14,578 bases of DNA from Alphaproteobacteria bacterium (lineage in GTDB: Bacteria > Pseudomonadota > Alphaproteobacteria > Rhizobiales > Aestuariivirgaceae). The position numbers and the translations under genes are program-made. The notes below the pieces were generated by a model. It was not told the origin of the DNA. It made no database searches and saw nothing but the letters and a program-made list of their open reading frames with translations. The DNA lies in NCBI GenBank assembly GCA_005884715.1, contig VAZZ01000508.1, positions 1-14,578 on the forward strand, read 5' to 3'. This document shows, piece by piece, positions 6,295-13,795 of the stretch (position 1 is its first letter; each line of letters begins with the position of its first letter).

Positions 6295-6826
6295 AGGATT
6301 TCTCCGCGATCGCCTTGAGCTTGCCGAGACCCTTTTCCAGATCCTCGCCGAACTCGCGATCGTACAGAAGTCCCATCCAGCGCTCGAGCGGGTTGCGCAG
6401 GAGCGATTTGAGGCCCCAGGTAGCCTTCGTGTCATTCACCACCGGCCCAAGCTCGATATAGATTATCGCATCGCCCATATCGCCGAAATCGAGCGTCGTG
6501 GCGAAACGCTTGTCAGGTTCGTAGTCGACAACCATCTGCGAACCGGTGCCTACTTGCGGGTTATCCGAGCTCCACGACATTTTCTGGCCGATACCGATCT
6601 CTGGCCTTTCGAATGTATAATGCAGGCCCGGATCGATTTCGGCCCAGGGCGAGAATTCGGGGAAGCGCTTGAGGTCGCCGACAATGGCAAAGACTTTCTC
6701 GGGCGGTGCTGCGATGGCGATTGTGCGTTCCACGACGGCTTCGCTCGGCAATATATAGGCGCCGCCCATGAAGATGACGACGAGCGCGATCAGCGCATAA
6801 GCAACACTCAAGAGAAACTTCTTCAT
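6293..6826 (-). CDS. Membrane-anchored SRPBCC (polyketide cyclase/START-like) protein
   Basis: 177 residues. One N-terminal membrane segment (about 4-25, LLSVAYALIALVVIFMGGAYIL) is followed by an SRPBCC/Polyketide_cyc2 domain from about 32 to the end. Seen features are the opening strand VVERTIAIAAPPEKVFAIVGDL, the FPEFSPWAEIDPG loop, and the final long helix that closes the pocket (LERWMGLLYDREFGEDLEKGLGKLKAIAE). Such domains bind hydrophobic ligands; this group has no known specific reaction, and many members are annotated only as SRPBCC proteins. The anchor places the domain probably on the periplasmic side. The ATG has GAGGA about 7 nt upstream (complement of 6834-6838). It diverges from the GNAT gene with 39 bp between the starts. 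Family clear, function unknown. Confidence 0.85.
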   Translation of the reverse strand: MKKFLLSVAYALIALVVIFMGGAYILPSEAVVERTIAIAAPPEKVFAIVGDLKRFPEFSPWAEIDPGLHYTFERPEIGIGQKMSWSSDNPQVGTGSQMVVDYEPDKRFATTLDFGDMGDAIIYIELGPVVNDTKATWGLKSLLRNPLERWMGLLYDREFGEDLEKGLGKLKAIAEKS

Positions 6827-6865
6827 CCACTGGTCCTCGGCAATAGCGGCCTCTATAGCTCACCA

Positions 6866-7321
6866 ATGCGCAATGCCCAACTGTTCGAGATCAGGCCCTA
6901 TCGCCCGAGCGACCTTGACGCAGCGGCCGAGGCCGCCAATGCCGCTTGCCGCCAGGCCTATGCCTATTTCGGCTACAACCATCCGGTCTCGGTGACACGC
7001 ACGCGGCTCAGCGAAGCTTTGGCGGAAGGCCAGACCTGTTTCCTGCCGGAGGTAAATGGCGTGGTCGTCGGCATTCTTACGATGAAACCGGCCTTCATCG
7101 ACAAGCTGTTCATCGCTCCCCATTGGCAAGGTTTCGGCATCGGTTCGGCCTGCCTCGATTTCGCCAAATCGCTTTATCCGGCCGGCATCGAACTCCACAG
7201 CGCGCAGCAGAATTACGGCGCCTGCCGCCTCTATGAGCGCCACGGCTTCATTGCCGTCACCCATCTGATCTTCAAGCCGATCGGCATCGGCGACGTCATC
7301 TACCGCTGGCCGGGATATTGA
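6866..7321 (+). CDS. GNAT family N-acetyltransferase
   Basis: 151-residue GCN5-related acetyltransferase, the normal length for a single GNAT domain. It opens with FEIRPYRPSDLDAAAEAANAA (beta1-alpha1), has the strand VVVGILTMKP (67-75), and motif A IDKLFIAPHWQGFGIGSACLDFAK (78-101), in which Q88-G-F-G-I-G93 is the acetyl-CoA pyrophosphate loop. Motif B follows as N116-Y-G-A-C-R-L-Y-E-R-H-G-F128. It transfers acetyl from acetyl-CoA to an amine; the substrate is unknown. The frame is open far upstream, antisense to the SRPBCC gene, but the GNAT fold begins only here, so ATG 6866 is chosen although no good Shine-Dalgarno is present. Its stop overlaps the ATG of the FAD oxidoreductase (TGATG), suggesting coupled translation and perhaps related amine substrates. 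Confidence 0.88.
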   Translation: MRNAQLFEIRPYRPSDLDAAAEAANAACRQAYAYFGYNHPVSVTRTRLSEALAEGQTCFLPEVNGVVVGILTMKPAFIDKLFIAPHWQGFGIGSACLDFAKSLYPAGIELHSAQQNYGACRLYERHGFIAVTHLIFKPIGIGDVIYRWPGY

Positions 7322-8667
7322 TGCATAAGTACGGCCTTCGTCACCTTCGCAGTCACCCCATGTCACAGATATTTCATCCCGAATTCAAGGCACGCCCCTT
7401 CTGGTGGGAGGCCTATGCGCCCGAAACCGTTGCGCAGATCGATCTGCCGAAAGAAGCCCGTGTGGCGATCGTGGGTGCGGGCTACGCCGGTCTCTCGGCG
7501 GCGCTGGCCCTCAACGACGCCGGTGTCGATTGCGTCATCCTCGATGCCAATGAACCGGGCTTAGGCGCCTCGACTCGCAATGGCGGAATGGTGTCGGGCG
7601 GCGTCAATGTCAGCAAGCGCTATCTCGCAAAGCCGATGACGCCCGAGGAGGCGGCTCCGTTTCTGAACGATGCGGCCGATGCCTTCACCCATATCGAGGA
7701 TCTCGTCGAGCGCGAGAAGATCGCCTGTGACTGGACCAAGGCCGGCTATTTCCTCGGCGCCTGGTGCAACAGTCATTATCGCGACATGGAGAAAAAGGTC
7801 GCGGTGCTGAATGCCAATGCGCAGTCGGGCGCCTATATCGTGCCGCGCGAGAGACAACGCGAGGAGATTGGGTCGGATTATTATCGCGGCGGCATGGTGG
7901 TGGAGCGTGCCGCTCAAATCCACCCTGCTCTATATTACAAGGGCCTGCTCGATATCATTCGCAAGCGGAATATTCCAATCGCCGCCAAGACGCCGGTGAC
8001 GAGACTCACCCCCTCTGGCACAGGCTGGATCGTCACCACGCCCAGAGGCGAGATTAAGGCCTCGGATGTCGTGATCGCCACCAATGGCTATACCGGCGAC
8101 GTGACGCCGCAATTCAAGCGCCGCGTCGTGCCGGTCGGATCCTATATCATCGCCACCGAGGAACTCGCGCCCGAGATCGCCGCATCCCTGTCGCCGAAGA
8201 ACCGCTCGATCGCCGATACGCGCCGGGTTCTCACCTATTATCGCATGGCGCCCGACGGCAAGCGCCTCATATTCGGCGGACGCGCCAAATTCGGTCAGAC
8301 TGATCCGGTCGACACCGCGCCCATTCTTTATCGCTTCATGCTCGATCGCTATCCGCAGCTCAAGGGTGTGAAGATCACCCATGCCTGGACCGGCAACGTC
8401 GCCTTCACCTTCGATGAGATGCCGCATATGGGGAAGTTCGACAATCTTCACTATGCTTTGGGCTGCAACGGATCAGGTGTGGCGATGCTGAGCTATTTGG
8501 GCTTCCAGACCGGCCGCAAGATTGCGGGCCATGTCAACCGCATCTGCGCCTTCGACAGTGAGGATTTTCCCTCGCATCCGCTCTATAGCGGCAATACCTG
8601 GTTCGTGCCGTGGATCGGGCGCTATTTCCGCACCCGCGACTGGATCGATCGCAATATTGGGAGCTAG
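7321..8667 (+). CDS. FAD-dependent amine oxidoreductase, DAO family (gamma-glutamylputrescine oxidase-like)
   Basis: D-amino-acid-oxidase-family flavoprotein of 448 residues from ATG 7321, or 435 from ATG 7360. The dinucleotide-binding motif VAIVGAGYAGLSAALAL has GxGxxG at 52-57; DANEPGLGASTRNGGM then gives the ribose-binding acid and the N-G-G region, and the C-terminal WTGNVAFTFDEMPHMG and GCNGSGVAM segments are typical of the PuuB/OrdL group. These enzymes oxidise secondary or primary amines such as gamma-glutamylputrescine or N-methylated amino acids in the cytoplasm. ATG 7321 overlaps the GNAT stop by one base and has GGGA 5 nt upstream. ATG 7360 begins MSQIFHPEFKARPFWWEAY, which looks more like relatives, so the start is uncertain. 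There are no other puu genes here, so the substrate is open; a carnitine or betaine link to the genes at the left is speculation. Confidence 0.9.
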   Translation: MHKYGLRHLRSHPMSQIFHPEFKARPFWWEAYAPETVAQIDLPKEARVAIVGAGYAGLSAALALNDAGVDCVILDANEPGLGASTRNGGMVSGGVNVSKRYLAKPMTPEEAAPFLNDAADAFTHIEDLVEREKIACDWTKAGYFLGAWCNSHYRDMEKKVAVLNANAQSGAYIVPRERQREEIGSDYYRGGMVVERAAQIHPALYYKGLLDIIRKRNIPIAAKTPVTRLTPSGTGWIVTTPRGEIKASDVVIATNGYTGDVTPQFKRRVVPVGSYIIATEELAPEIAASLSPKNRSIADTRRVLTYYRMAPDGKRLIFGGRAKFGQTDPVDTAPILYRFMLDRYPQLKGVKITHAWTGNVAFTFDEMPHMGKFDNLHYALGCNGSGVAMLSYLGFQTGRKIAGHVNRICAFDSEDFPSHPLYSGNTWFVPWIGRYFRTRDWIDRNIGS

Positions 8668-8684
8668 CCAAACCATTCTATCCG

Positions 8685-8792
8685 CCCTCAGCCTGAGGTG
8701 CGAGCGAAGCGAGCCTCGAAGGCTTGTTGCACAAGCTCACCTATCCTGAGGGGCGCTTCGAGGGCCGCTTCGCGGCCACCTCAGCGTGAGGG
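8685..8792. repeat. 108-bp nested fold-back (multi-stem) intergenic element
   Basis: The outer arms CCCTCAGCCTGAGGTG (8685-8700) and CACCTCAGCGTGAGGG (8777-8792) match in 14 of 16 bases. Inside them, GCGAAGCG (8704-8711) pairs with CGCTTCGC (8766-8773), and CCTCGAAG (8714-8721) pairs with CTTCGAGG (8756-8763). At the tip, GCTTGT (8722-8727) pairs with ACAAGC (8731-8736). CCTCAG-C-CTGAGG (8686-8698) is also a local palindrome. From memory, the CCTGAGG...GAAGCGAGCCTCGAAGG core resembles repeats scattered between genes in Bradyrhizobium-like genomes. It fills the gap between two convergent genes and ends 7 bp from the lipoprotein stop, so it could terminate transcripts from both sides. Confidence 0.8.
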
Positions 8793-8799
8793 TGTTATA

Positions 8800-9165
8800 C
8801 TACCCGCAACGCGCCTGGAGCGTCCACACCCCGCCCTTGAATTTAGGCGAGCCGACGAGACGGCCTCTTTGTCCTTCCGGACAGGCGAAATAGCCGAGCG
8901 AGGACGAGGCGATATTGATCGCATCTTTCTGGGCGTCCGATTTCATCGGCGCGGTCGTGCCCGAAACCATCATGTCGAAGGCTTTCATTGCGTCATTATA
9001 GGTGTAGTTCAGCGCATAATGCTGGCCGTTATAGTAGATCGGCTCGGAGCGCGACTGGGTCTGGACGCTCTTCGGGCCGCCCGAATTGATGTCGACATGA
9101 CCCGCTTTGCTGCAGGCAGCAGCGAGGACGGACACACAAGCGACGGCGAGCACGCGGAAGGTCAT
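8800..9165 (-). CDS. Small hypothetical lipoprotein
   Basis: 121 residues. The N-terminus MTFRVLAVACVSVLAAACSK is a type II signal peptide with lipobox L-A-A-A-C, lipidated Cys18 and Ser19 at +2, which in enterics would favour the outer membrane. The mature part is polar, with YYNGQHYALNYTYNDAMKAFD at about 44-64 and two cysteines near the end (in FACPEG and ARCG) that may form a disulfide. I do not recognise a named domain. GGA about 9 nt upstream of ATG 9165 is a weak ribosome-binding site. The gene ends right beside the fold-back element and converges with the FAD oxidoreductase. The signal and lipobox make it a convincing gene; its role is unknown. Confidence 0.75.
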   Translation of the reverse strand: MTFRVLAVACVSVLAAACSKAGHVDINSGGPKSVQTQSRSEPIYYNGQHYALNYTYNDAMKAFDMMVSGTTAPMKSDAQKDAINIASSSLGYFACPEGQRGRLVGSPKFKGGVWTLQARCG

Positions 9166-9202
9166 GGGGAAGGAATCCAGAAAACGGTGGGAAGGCCCCG
9201 CG

Positions 9203-9231
9203 CATATAGGGCTGTTCGCCCGCCATGTACA
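9203..9231 (-). promoter_or_regulatory. Weak candidate promoter for the lipoprotein gene
   Basis: On the minus strand TGTACA (9231-9226) and TATATG (9208-9203) are 17 bp apart, each matching the sigma-70 consensus in 4 of 6 positions, about 38 bp before the ATG at 9165. The rest of the 166-bp space between the divergent starts (9166-9331) shows nothing clear for the aminotransferase. Confidence 0.22.
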
Positions 9232-9331
9232 GGCAGGAGGTTTATCAAACGCATCCGGCCTCTAAGTGCGAACTGTGACATTTTTGCGAGGCGTCTCGAC
9301 GGCATCCAGCCTTAATGGCATAGAGCCCGGC

Positions 9332-10543
9332 ATGTTCCCCTTCGATGTCTCCTCACTCCTCGCCCGCCGTGCCGCTCAATCCGATGAAGGCGCCATCGTG
9401 CGCATGTCGCAGCGCGCCCGCGACCTCAGGGCCAAGGGCCAGGACATCGCCAGCCTGACGATCGGCGAACCCGATTTCGACACGCCCCTTCATATCCAGG
9501 CCGCGGCAACTGAGGCCATGCGCAAGGGTCTTACGCATTATTCGCCAGTCGCCGGCATTGCAGACCTCCGCCAGGCTTTGGCAAAGAAGCTCAAGGACGA
9601 GAACGGCCTCGACTATGCGGCATCCGAGATCGTCATCGCCAATGGAGCAAAGCAGGCGATCGCCAATGCCGTCCTCGCCCTGATCGAGCCCGGCGATGAG
9701 GTGATCCTGCTCTCGCCCTATTGGGTGTCCTATGAGATCACCGTGCGCCTCGCGAGCGGCATTCCTGTCGTAGTCAAGGCTGGCGTCGAGGAGAACTTCA
9801 AGGCGCCACCAGCCAGGATCGCCGCCGCCTTGACGGAGCGAACCAAGCTTCTGATCCTCAATTCGCCAAACAACCCGACGGGTGCCGTTTGGACCAAGGC
9901 CGAACTCGAGACGCTGGCTCAAGTAGTGGTGAGCCATCCCCGCCTGATGGTCCTCTCTGATGAGATCTATGAATATATCCTGTTCGACGGCAAGATGACG
10001 TCGTTCGCGAGCCTGCCCGGCATGCGCGAGCGCGCCATCACGGTGAACGGCTTCTCAAAGAGTTTTGCTATGACCGGATGGCGGCTTGGCTATTCGGCAG
10101 GCCCGGCCCCTCTGGCGGTGGCCATGGCGCGCCTGCAAAGCGGAATTACCGCCGGTGCCAATTCTTTCGTGCAGCATGCCGCCCTGACCGCTTTGTCCTC
10201 ACCTCGCGATGATGTCGAGACCATGCGCAGGCGCTATCAAGCGCGCCGCGACATCGTGGTTTCCGCCCTGACCGCTATTCCGGGCCTGCGCCTGGCGCCT
10301 ATCCCCGCGACCTTCTACGCTTTCCCCAATGTCGGCGCCTTTATTGGCCGCAAGGCTGGCAATCACGTTATGGACAGTGTGGAAACGCTGTGTGACTGGC
10401 TGCTCGAGGAAATGGGCGTCGCCATCGTGCCGGGCTCGGCCTTTGGCGATCCCAGCTGCATCCGGTTGTCTTTCGCGACCGGCGAGGCCGAGTTGGAAAA
10501 AGCGCTTGCTCGTTTCGCCGGCGGCTTGCAACGGCTCGTCTGA
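9332..10543 (+). CDS. Class I/II PLP-dependent aminotransferase (aspartate aminotransferase family)
   Basis: 403 residues, fold-type I. The substrate-loop motif IGEPDFDTP is at 44-52, and N178-S-P-N-N-P-T-G184, D210-E-I-Y213-E-Y and the PLP lysine K243 in NGFSKSFAMTGWRLGY follow. R378 (CIRLSFA) binds the substrate alpha-carboxylate. The pattern fits the subgroup I-gamma/1b aspartate aminotransferases typical of alphaproteobacteria and Thermus, which use aspartate and sometimes prephenate or aromatic acids with 2-oxoglutarate; the exact amino donor is not readable. ATG 9332 is chosen because relatives begin about 40-45 residues before GEPDFDTP; the frame is open from GTG 9266, which would add 22 unlikely residues. 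The Shine-Dalgarno is weak. It converges with the RND gene, 16 bp between the stops and no hairpin in the gap. Confidence 0.92.
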   Translation: MFPFDVSSLLARRAAQSDEGAIVRMSQRARDLRAKGQDIASLTIGEPDFDTPLHIQAAATEAMRKGLTHYSPVAGIADLRQALAKKLKDENGLDYAASEIVIANGAKQAIANAVLALIEPGDEVILLSPYWVSYEITVRLASGIPVVVKAGVEENFKAPPARIAAALTERTKLLILNSPNNPTGAVWTKAELETLAQVVVSHPRLMVLSDEIYEYILFDGKMTSFASLPGMRERAITVNGFSKSFAMTGWRLGYSAGPAPLAVAMARLQSGITAGANSFVQHAALTALSSPRDDVETMRRRYQARRDIVVSALTAIPGLRLAPIPATFYAFPNVGAFIGRKAGNHVMDSVETLCDWLLEEMGVAIVPGSAFGDPSCIRLSFATGEAELEKALARFAGGLQRLV

Positions 10544-10559
10544 GCAAATCCCGTAGGGC

Positions 10560-13500
10560 CTATTCCGCTGCTTCCGCCGTGGGCGGTCGCCGCTGCTTCT
10601 TCACCTTTGCCACTGCGGCCTCGCGATCGCGGTCATTTGCGGCTTCGGCCATGACCGGCGGAACTCCAGCATGGGCGGGCACACCACCTGCCGCCAGCGC
10701 TTCCTTGGGCCGCCGGTCGGCGGCGATATAGGTGTAGACGACAGGCGTGATGAACAGCGTGAACATCGTGCCGACCGTCATGCCGGCGGCGATCACCAGG
10801 CCAATGTCGAATCGGCTCTTGGCGCCGGCGCCGGCGGCGATGAGCAGTGGGACGACGCCAATCACCATGGCGGCGGTCGTCATCAGGATCGGCCGCAGAC
10901 GCACCGCGGCGGCTTCCTTGATGGCTGCGAACTTGTCGTAATTCTGCTCTTCCTGGAGCTTGTTGGCGAATTCCACCATGAGAATACCGTGCTTCGAGAT
11001 GAGCCCAATCAAGGTCACCAGGCCGATCTGGGTATAGATATTGATCGTACCGGAACCGAGATTGATCGGCGACTGGCCCTGCGTCATGCCGTTCACCTCG
11101 CCCATGATGAACAGGAAGAACAAGGCGCCGAACATCGAGGCCGGCAGGCCGATCAAGATGATGAACGGATCGCGGAAGCTTTCGAACTGGGCCGCCAGCA
11201 CGAGATAGATGACAATAAGCGCGAACAAGAACGTGTAGGCCAGTGTATTGCCCTCAGTGACGAACTGCCGGCTTTCACCCTGGAAGTCGTAGGTCATGCC
11301 TTGTGGGAAATACTCATTGGCCTTCTGCTGCAGGAACGCCACGGCCTCGCCGACAGTGCGGCCGGGGAAAGGCGCCCCCTGGAAGGTCGCGGAATTGAGC
11401 TGCTGGAAGGTCGCGAGACTGTTGGGCTGCACCGTCTGGTCGAGCCTGATGAAGGACGACAGGGGCACCATGTCGCCCGACGTGGTGCGCAATTGATAAT
11501 CGAGCAGCCGCGCGGCCGTGCCGCGGAACGCACGCGGCACCTGGGCGATCACTTCATAGGACCGGCCCTGGATATTGATGCGGTTGACATTGTTGCCGCC
11601 CAGCAGCACGGCGAGCGTCGCGCCGACGTCGCTCATCTTGATGCCGAGCTGGTTGGCCTTGTCCTTGTCGATGATCAGCTCGGCCTGCGGCGTTTCGAAT
11701 CTGAGATCGGTATTGGTGAAGATGAACAGACCGCTCTTCTTCGCATCCGCCTCGATCTTGTCGAGCACTTCGGCCACCTTGGTATAGTCGCCCGGCGTCT
11801 TGATGACGAATTCGACCGGCATTTCGCCCGCACCGATCGGAATGGCAGGTGGCGCGGTGGCGAAGGTCTTGACGCCCGCAATGCCGGAGAGCTTGCCCTG
11901 CATTTCCTTGATGATCATCGTATCGGAGCGCTGGCGCTGGTCCCAGGGCTTGACAATGAGGCCGATGAAAGCGGAGTGCACCGATCCCAAGCCAACGATG
12001 GAGAACACGTTCTGCCGCTCCGGCACATCCATGAAGAGCTGAGTCACCCGATCGCCATAGGCCTGCAGATAGTCGAGATTGGTGTGCTCGGGGGCATTGA
12101 CGAAGGAGAACATGACGCCCTGGTCCTCGGCCGGCGCCAATTGCTTGTTGATCGCGCTATAGAGTATGCCCGACATGGCGACGATGATGACGACCATCAG
12201 GGCGAAGACCGGCCTCTGCTTCAGAGCACCCTCGAGACGGCGCGAATAGAAGCGGCGCACCGCGCCGAAAACGCGCTCGATCAGGCGCTCGAACCAGCCT
12301 TCCTGCTCGTGCTGCTTGAAGATCTTGGAGCACATCATCGGCGACAGCGTCAGCGCGATGAGCCCCGAGACGATCACCGCGCCCGCCAGCGTAAAGGCGA
12401 ATTCGCGGAACAGCGCGCCGGTTAACCCCGAGGTGAAGCCGATGGGCGCATAGACCGCCGCCAGCGTCATCGTCATGGTGATGACAGGCCCGGCGATCTC
12501 GCGGGCGCCGGCAAGTGCGCTCTGGAACGGCGTCATGCCGTCTTCGATATGGCGATGAATGTTCTCGACGACGACGATGGCGTCGTCGACCACAAGGCCG
12601 ATGGCCAGCACGAAGGCGAGCAGCGTCAGGAGGTTGATCGAGTAGCCAAGCGCGAGGAGGAAGATCGCCACACCCACCAGAGACAGCGGAATGGTGACAA
12701 CCGGAACCAGGGTCGAGCGTACATTGCCGAGAAACAGGAAGATGACGATGATGACGATGATCGTCGCTTCGCCGAGTGTCTTGCTCACTTCCCAGATCGA
12801 CGAATTGATGAACACGGTTGCATCATAGGCGATGCTCGCCTGAAGCTGCGGCGGCAGCTGGCGCTGCAGGTTGGGAAATTCGGCGCGCACTTGCGCGATC
12901 ACCGACAGCGGGTTGGCGTCAGGCGTCGTGGTGATGCCCAAGAACACCGCCTTCAGCCCGTCGAAGGCCGATGCCGAATCGAAGTTCTGCGGCCCGAGAT
13001 CGACGGTCGCGATCTGACCTAGGCGGATGATGGTGTCGTTCTTGACGGCGACGACGAGCTGCAGGAACTGGTCGGGCGTTTCGAGCGAGGTCTTGGCATC
13101 GATGTTCTGCTGGATGAAATCGCCCTTCACGCTGCCGGCGGCGGTGGTGAAATTGTTCTGCGCCAGCGCGTTGTTGACATCGAGCGGGGTGATGCCGAGC
13201 GCCGCCATCTTGTTCGGATTGAGCCAGACGCGCATGGCGAAGGTCAAACCGCCAAGGATCTCGGCCTTTGCCACGCCGTTGATTGCCTGGATCTGCGGCC
13301 TGATCACGCGGTCGAGATAGTCGCTGATCTGTGCCGGCGCCATGGTCTTGGAATTGAAGCCGATATACATGAGCGCATAGGGTGTTCCCGTCGTGCGCGT
13401 CACCACCGGATCTTTCGATTCTTCCGGCAGCACGCTCTTCACTTCATTGACCTTGGAAAGAACGTCGGCCAACGCCCGATCGCCGTCGGCGTCGAGCTTG

Positions 13501-13784
13501 AGTTTCAATGTGATCGTCGAAAGATTTTGCGCCGAGGTCGATTTAAGCGTGTCGATGCCCTCGGTCGAGGCCACCGCCTGCTGGAGCGGCGTCGTAATGA
13601 AGCCCTTGATCTGGTCGGCATTAGCGCCCGGATATGAGGTGGTGATGGTAATCGTGGTGTCGGAGACCTTGGGGAACTGACGGACCGGCAGATTCCATAC
13701 CGAATTGGCGCCCACCAGCAGAATGAGCAGGCTTACGACTGTCGCCAGCACCGGGCGGCGAACGAAGATGTCGGTGAAACTCAT
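10560..13784 (-). CDS. RND (HAE-1 type) multidrug efflux permease
   Basis: 1074-residue inner-membrane proton-antiporter pump, slightly longer than the usual 1030-1050. It starts MSFTDIFVRRPVLATVVSLLILLVG (first membrane helix) followed by LPVRQFPKVSDTTITITTSYPGA. The proton-relay acids are D400-D401 in AIGLVVDDAIVVVENIHRH, with the matching lysine K931 in GLISKHGILMVEFAN, equivalent to D407, D408 and K940 of AcrB, so it should be active. Two large periplasmic loops lie at about 40-330 and 550-845. Oddities: an apparent extra stretch GEVNGMTQGQSPINLGSG (895-912) in the last periplasmic loop, and a charged, alanine-rich C-terminal tail of about 55 residues. It starts 11 bp after the adaptor stop, forming an operon. 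No outer-membrane channel gene is in the window. Substrates unknown. Confidence 0.96.
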   Translation of the reverse strand: MSFTDIFVRRPVLATVVSLLILLVGANSVWNLPVRQFPKVSDTTITITTSYPGANADQIKGFITTPLQQAVASTEGIDTLKSTSAQNLSTITLKLKLDADGDRALADVLSKVNEVKSVLPEESKDPVVTRTTGTPYALMYIGFNSKTMAPAQISDYLDRVIRPQIQAINGVAKAEILGGLTFAMRVWLNPNKMAALGITPLDVNNALAQNNFTTAAGSVKGDFIQQNIDAKTSLETPDQFLQLVVAVKNDTIIRLGQIATVDLGPQNFDSASAFDGLKAVFLGITTTPDANPLSVIAQVRAEFPNLQRQLPPQLQASIAYDATVFINSSIWEVSKTLGEATIIVIIVIFLFLGNVRSTLVPVVTIPLSLVGVAIFLLALGYSINLLTLLAFVLAIGLVVDDAIVVVENIHRHIEDGMTPFQSALAGAREIAGPVITMTMTLAAVYAPIGFTSGLTGALFREFAFTLAGAVIVSGLIALTLSPMMCSKIFKQHEQEGWFERLIERVFGAVRRFYSRRLEGALKQRPVFALMVVIIVAMSGILYSAINKQLAPAEDQGVMFSFVNAPEHTNLDYLQAYGDRVTQLFMDVPERQNVFSIVGLGSVHSAFIGLIVKPWDQRQRSDTMIIKEMQGKLSGIAGVKTFATAPPAIPIGAGEMPVEFVIKTPGDYTKVAEVLDKIEADAKKSGLFIFTNTDLRFETPQAELIIDKDKANQLGIKMSDVGATLAVLLGGNNVNRINIQGRSYEVIAQVPRAFRGTAARLLDYQLRTTSGDMVPLSSFIRLDQTVQPNSLATFQQLNSATFQGAPFPGRTVGEAVAFLQQKANEYFPQGMTYDFQGESRQFVTEGNTLAYTFLFALIVIYLVLAAQFESFRDPFIILIGLPASMFGALFFLFIMGEVNGMTQGQSPINLGSGTINIYTQIGLVTLIGLISKHGILMVEFANKLQEEQNYDKFAAIKEAAAVRLRPILMTTAAMVIGVVPLLIAAGAGAKSRFDIGLVIAAGMTVGTMFTLFITPVVYTYIAADRRPKEALAAGGVPAHAGVPPVMAEAANDRDREAAVAKVKKQRRPPTAEAAE

Positions 13785-13795
13785 GGGTCGCCCCG

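Noticed and set aside
6287..6865. Upstream extension of the GNAT frame, which would give a 344-residue fusion
   Set aside because: The extra part is antisense to the well-supported SRPBCC gene, and the GNAT fold is complete from 6866.
8685..8792. Possible CRISPR or direct-repeat array because of repeated CCTGAGG/CCTCAG words
   Set aside because: The words are arms of inverted repeats with irregular spacing; there is no repeat-spacer periodicity.
8698..9315. A 205-codon + strand frame over the lipoprotein gene
   Set aside because: It starts inside the fold-back element and is antisense to a gene with a clear signal peptide and lipobox; the product looks non-natural.
10544..10559. Terminator between the aminotransferase and the RND gene
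   Set aside because: Only 16 bp with no stem; any terminator would have to lie inside the coding sequences.
10671..12425. A 584-codon open frame on the + strand inside the RND gene
   Set aside because: It is antisense to a clear RND pump. Its product is rich in H, D, R, E and G with no domain or membrane pattern, as expected from the complement of GC-rich coding DNA.
12701..12780. Run of GATGACGATGATGACGATGAT-like triplets as a microsatellite
   Set aside because: It encodes, on the minus strand, an isoleucine/valine-rich RND membrane helix (TIIVIIVIFLFLG), so codon repetition explains it.
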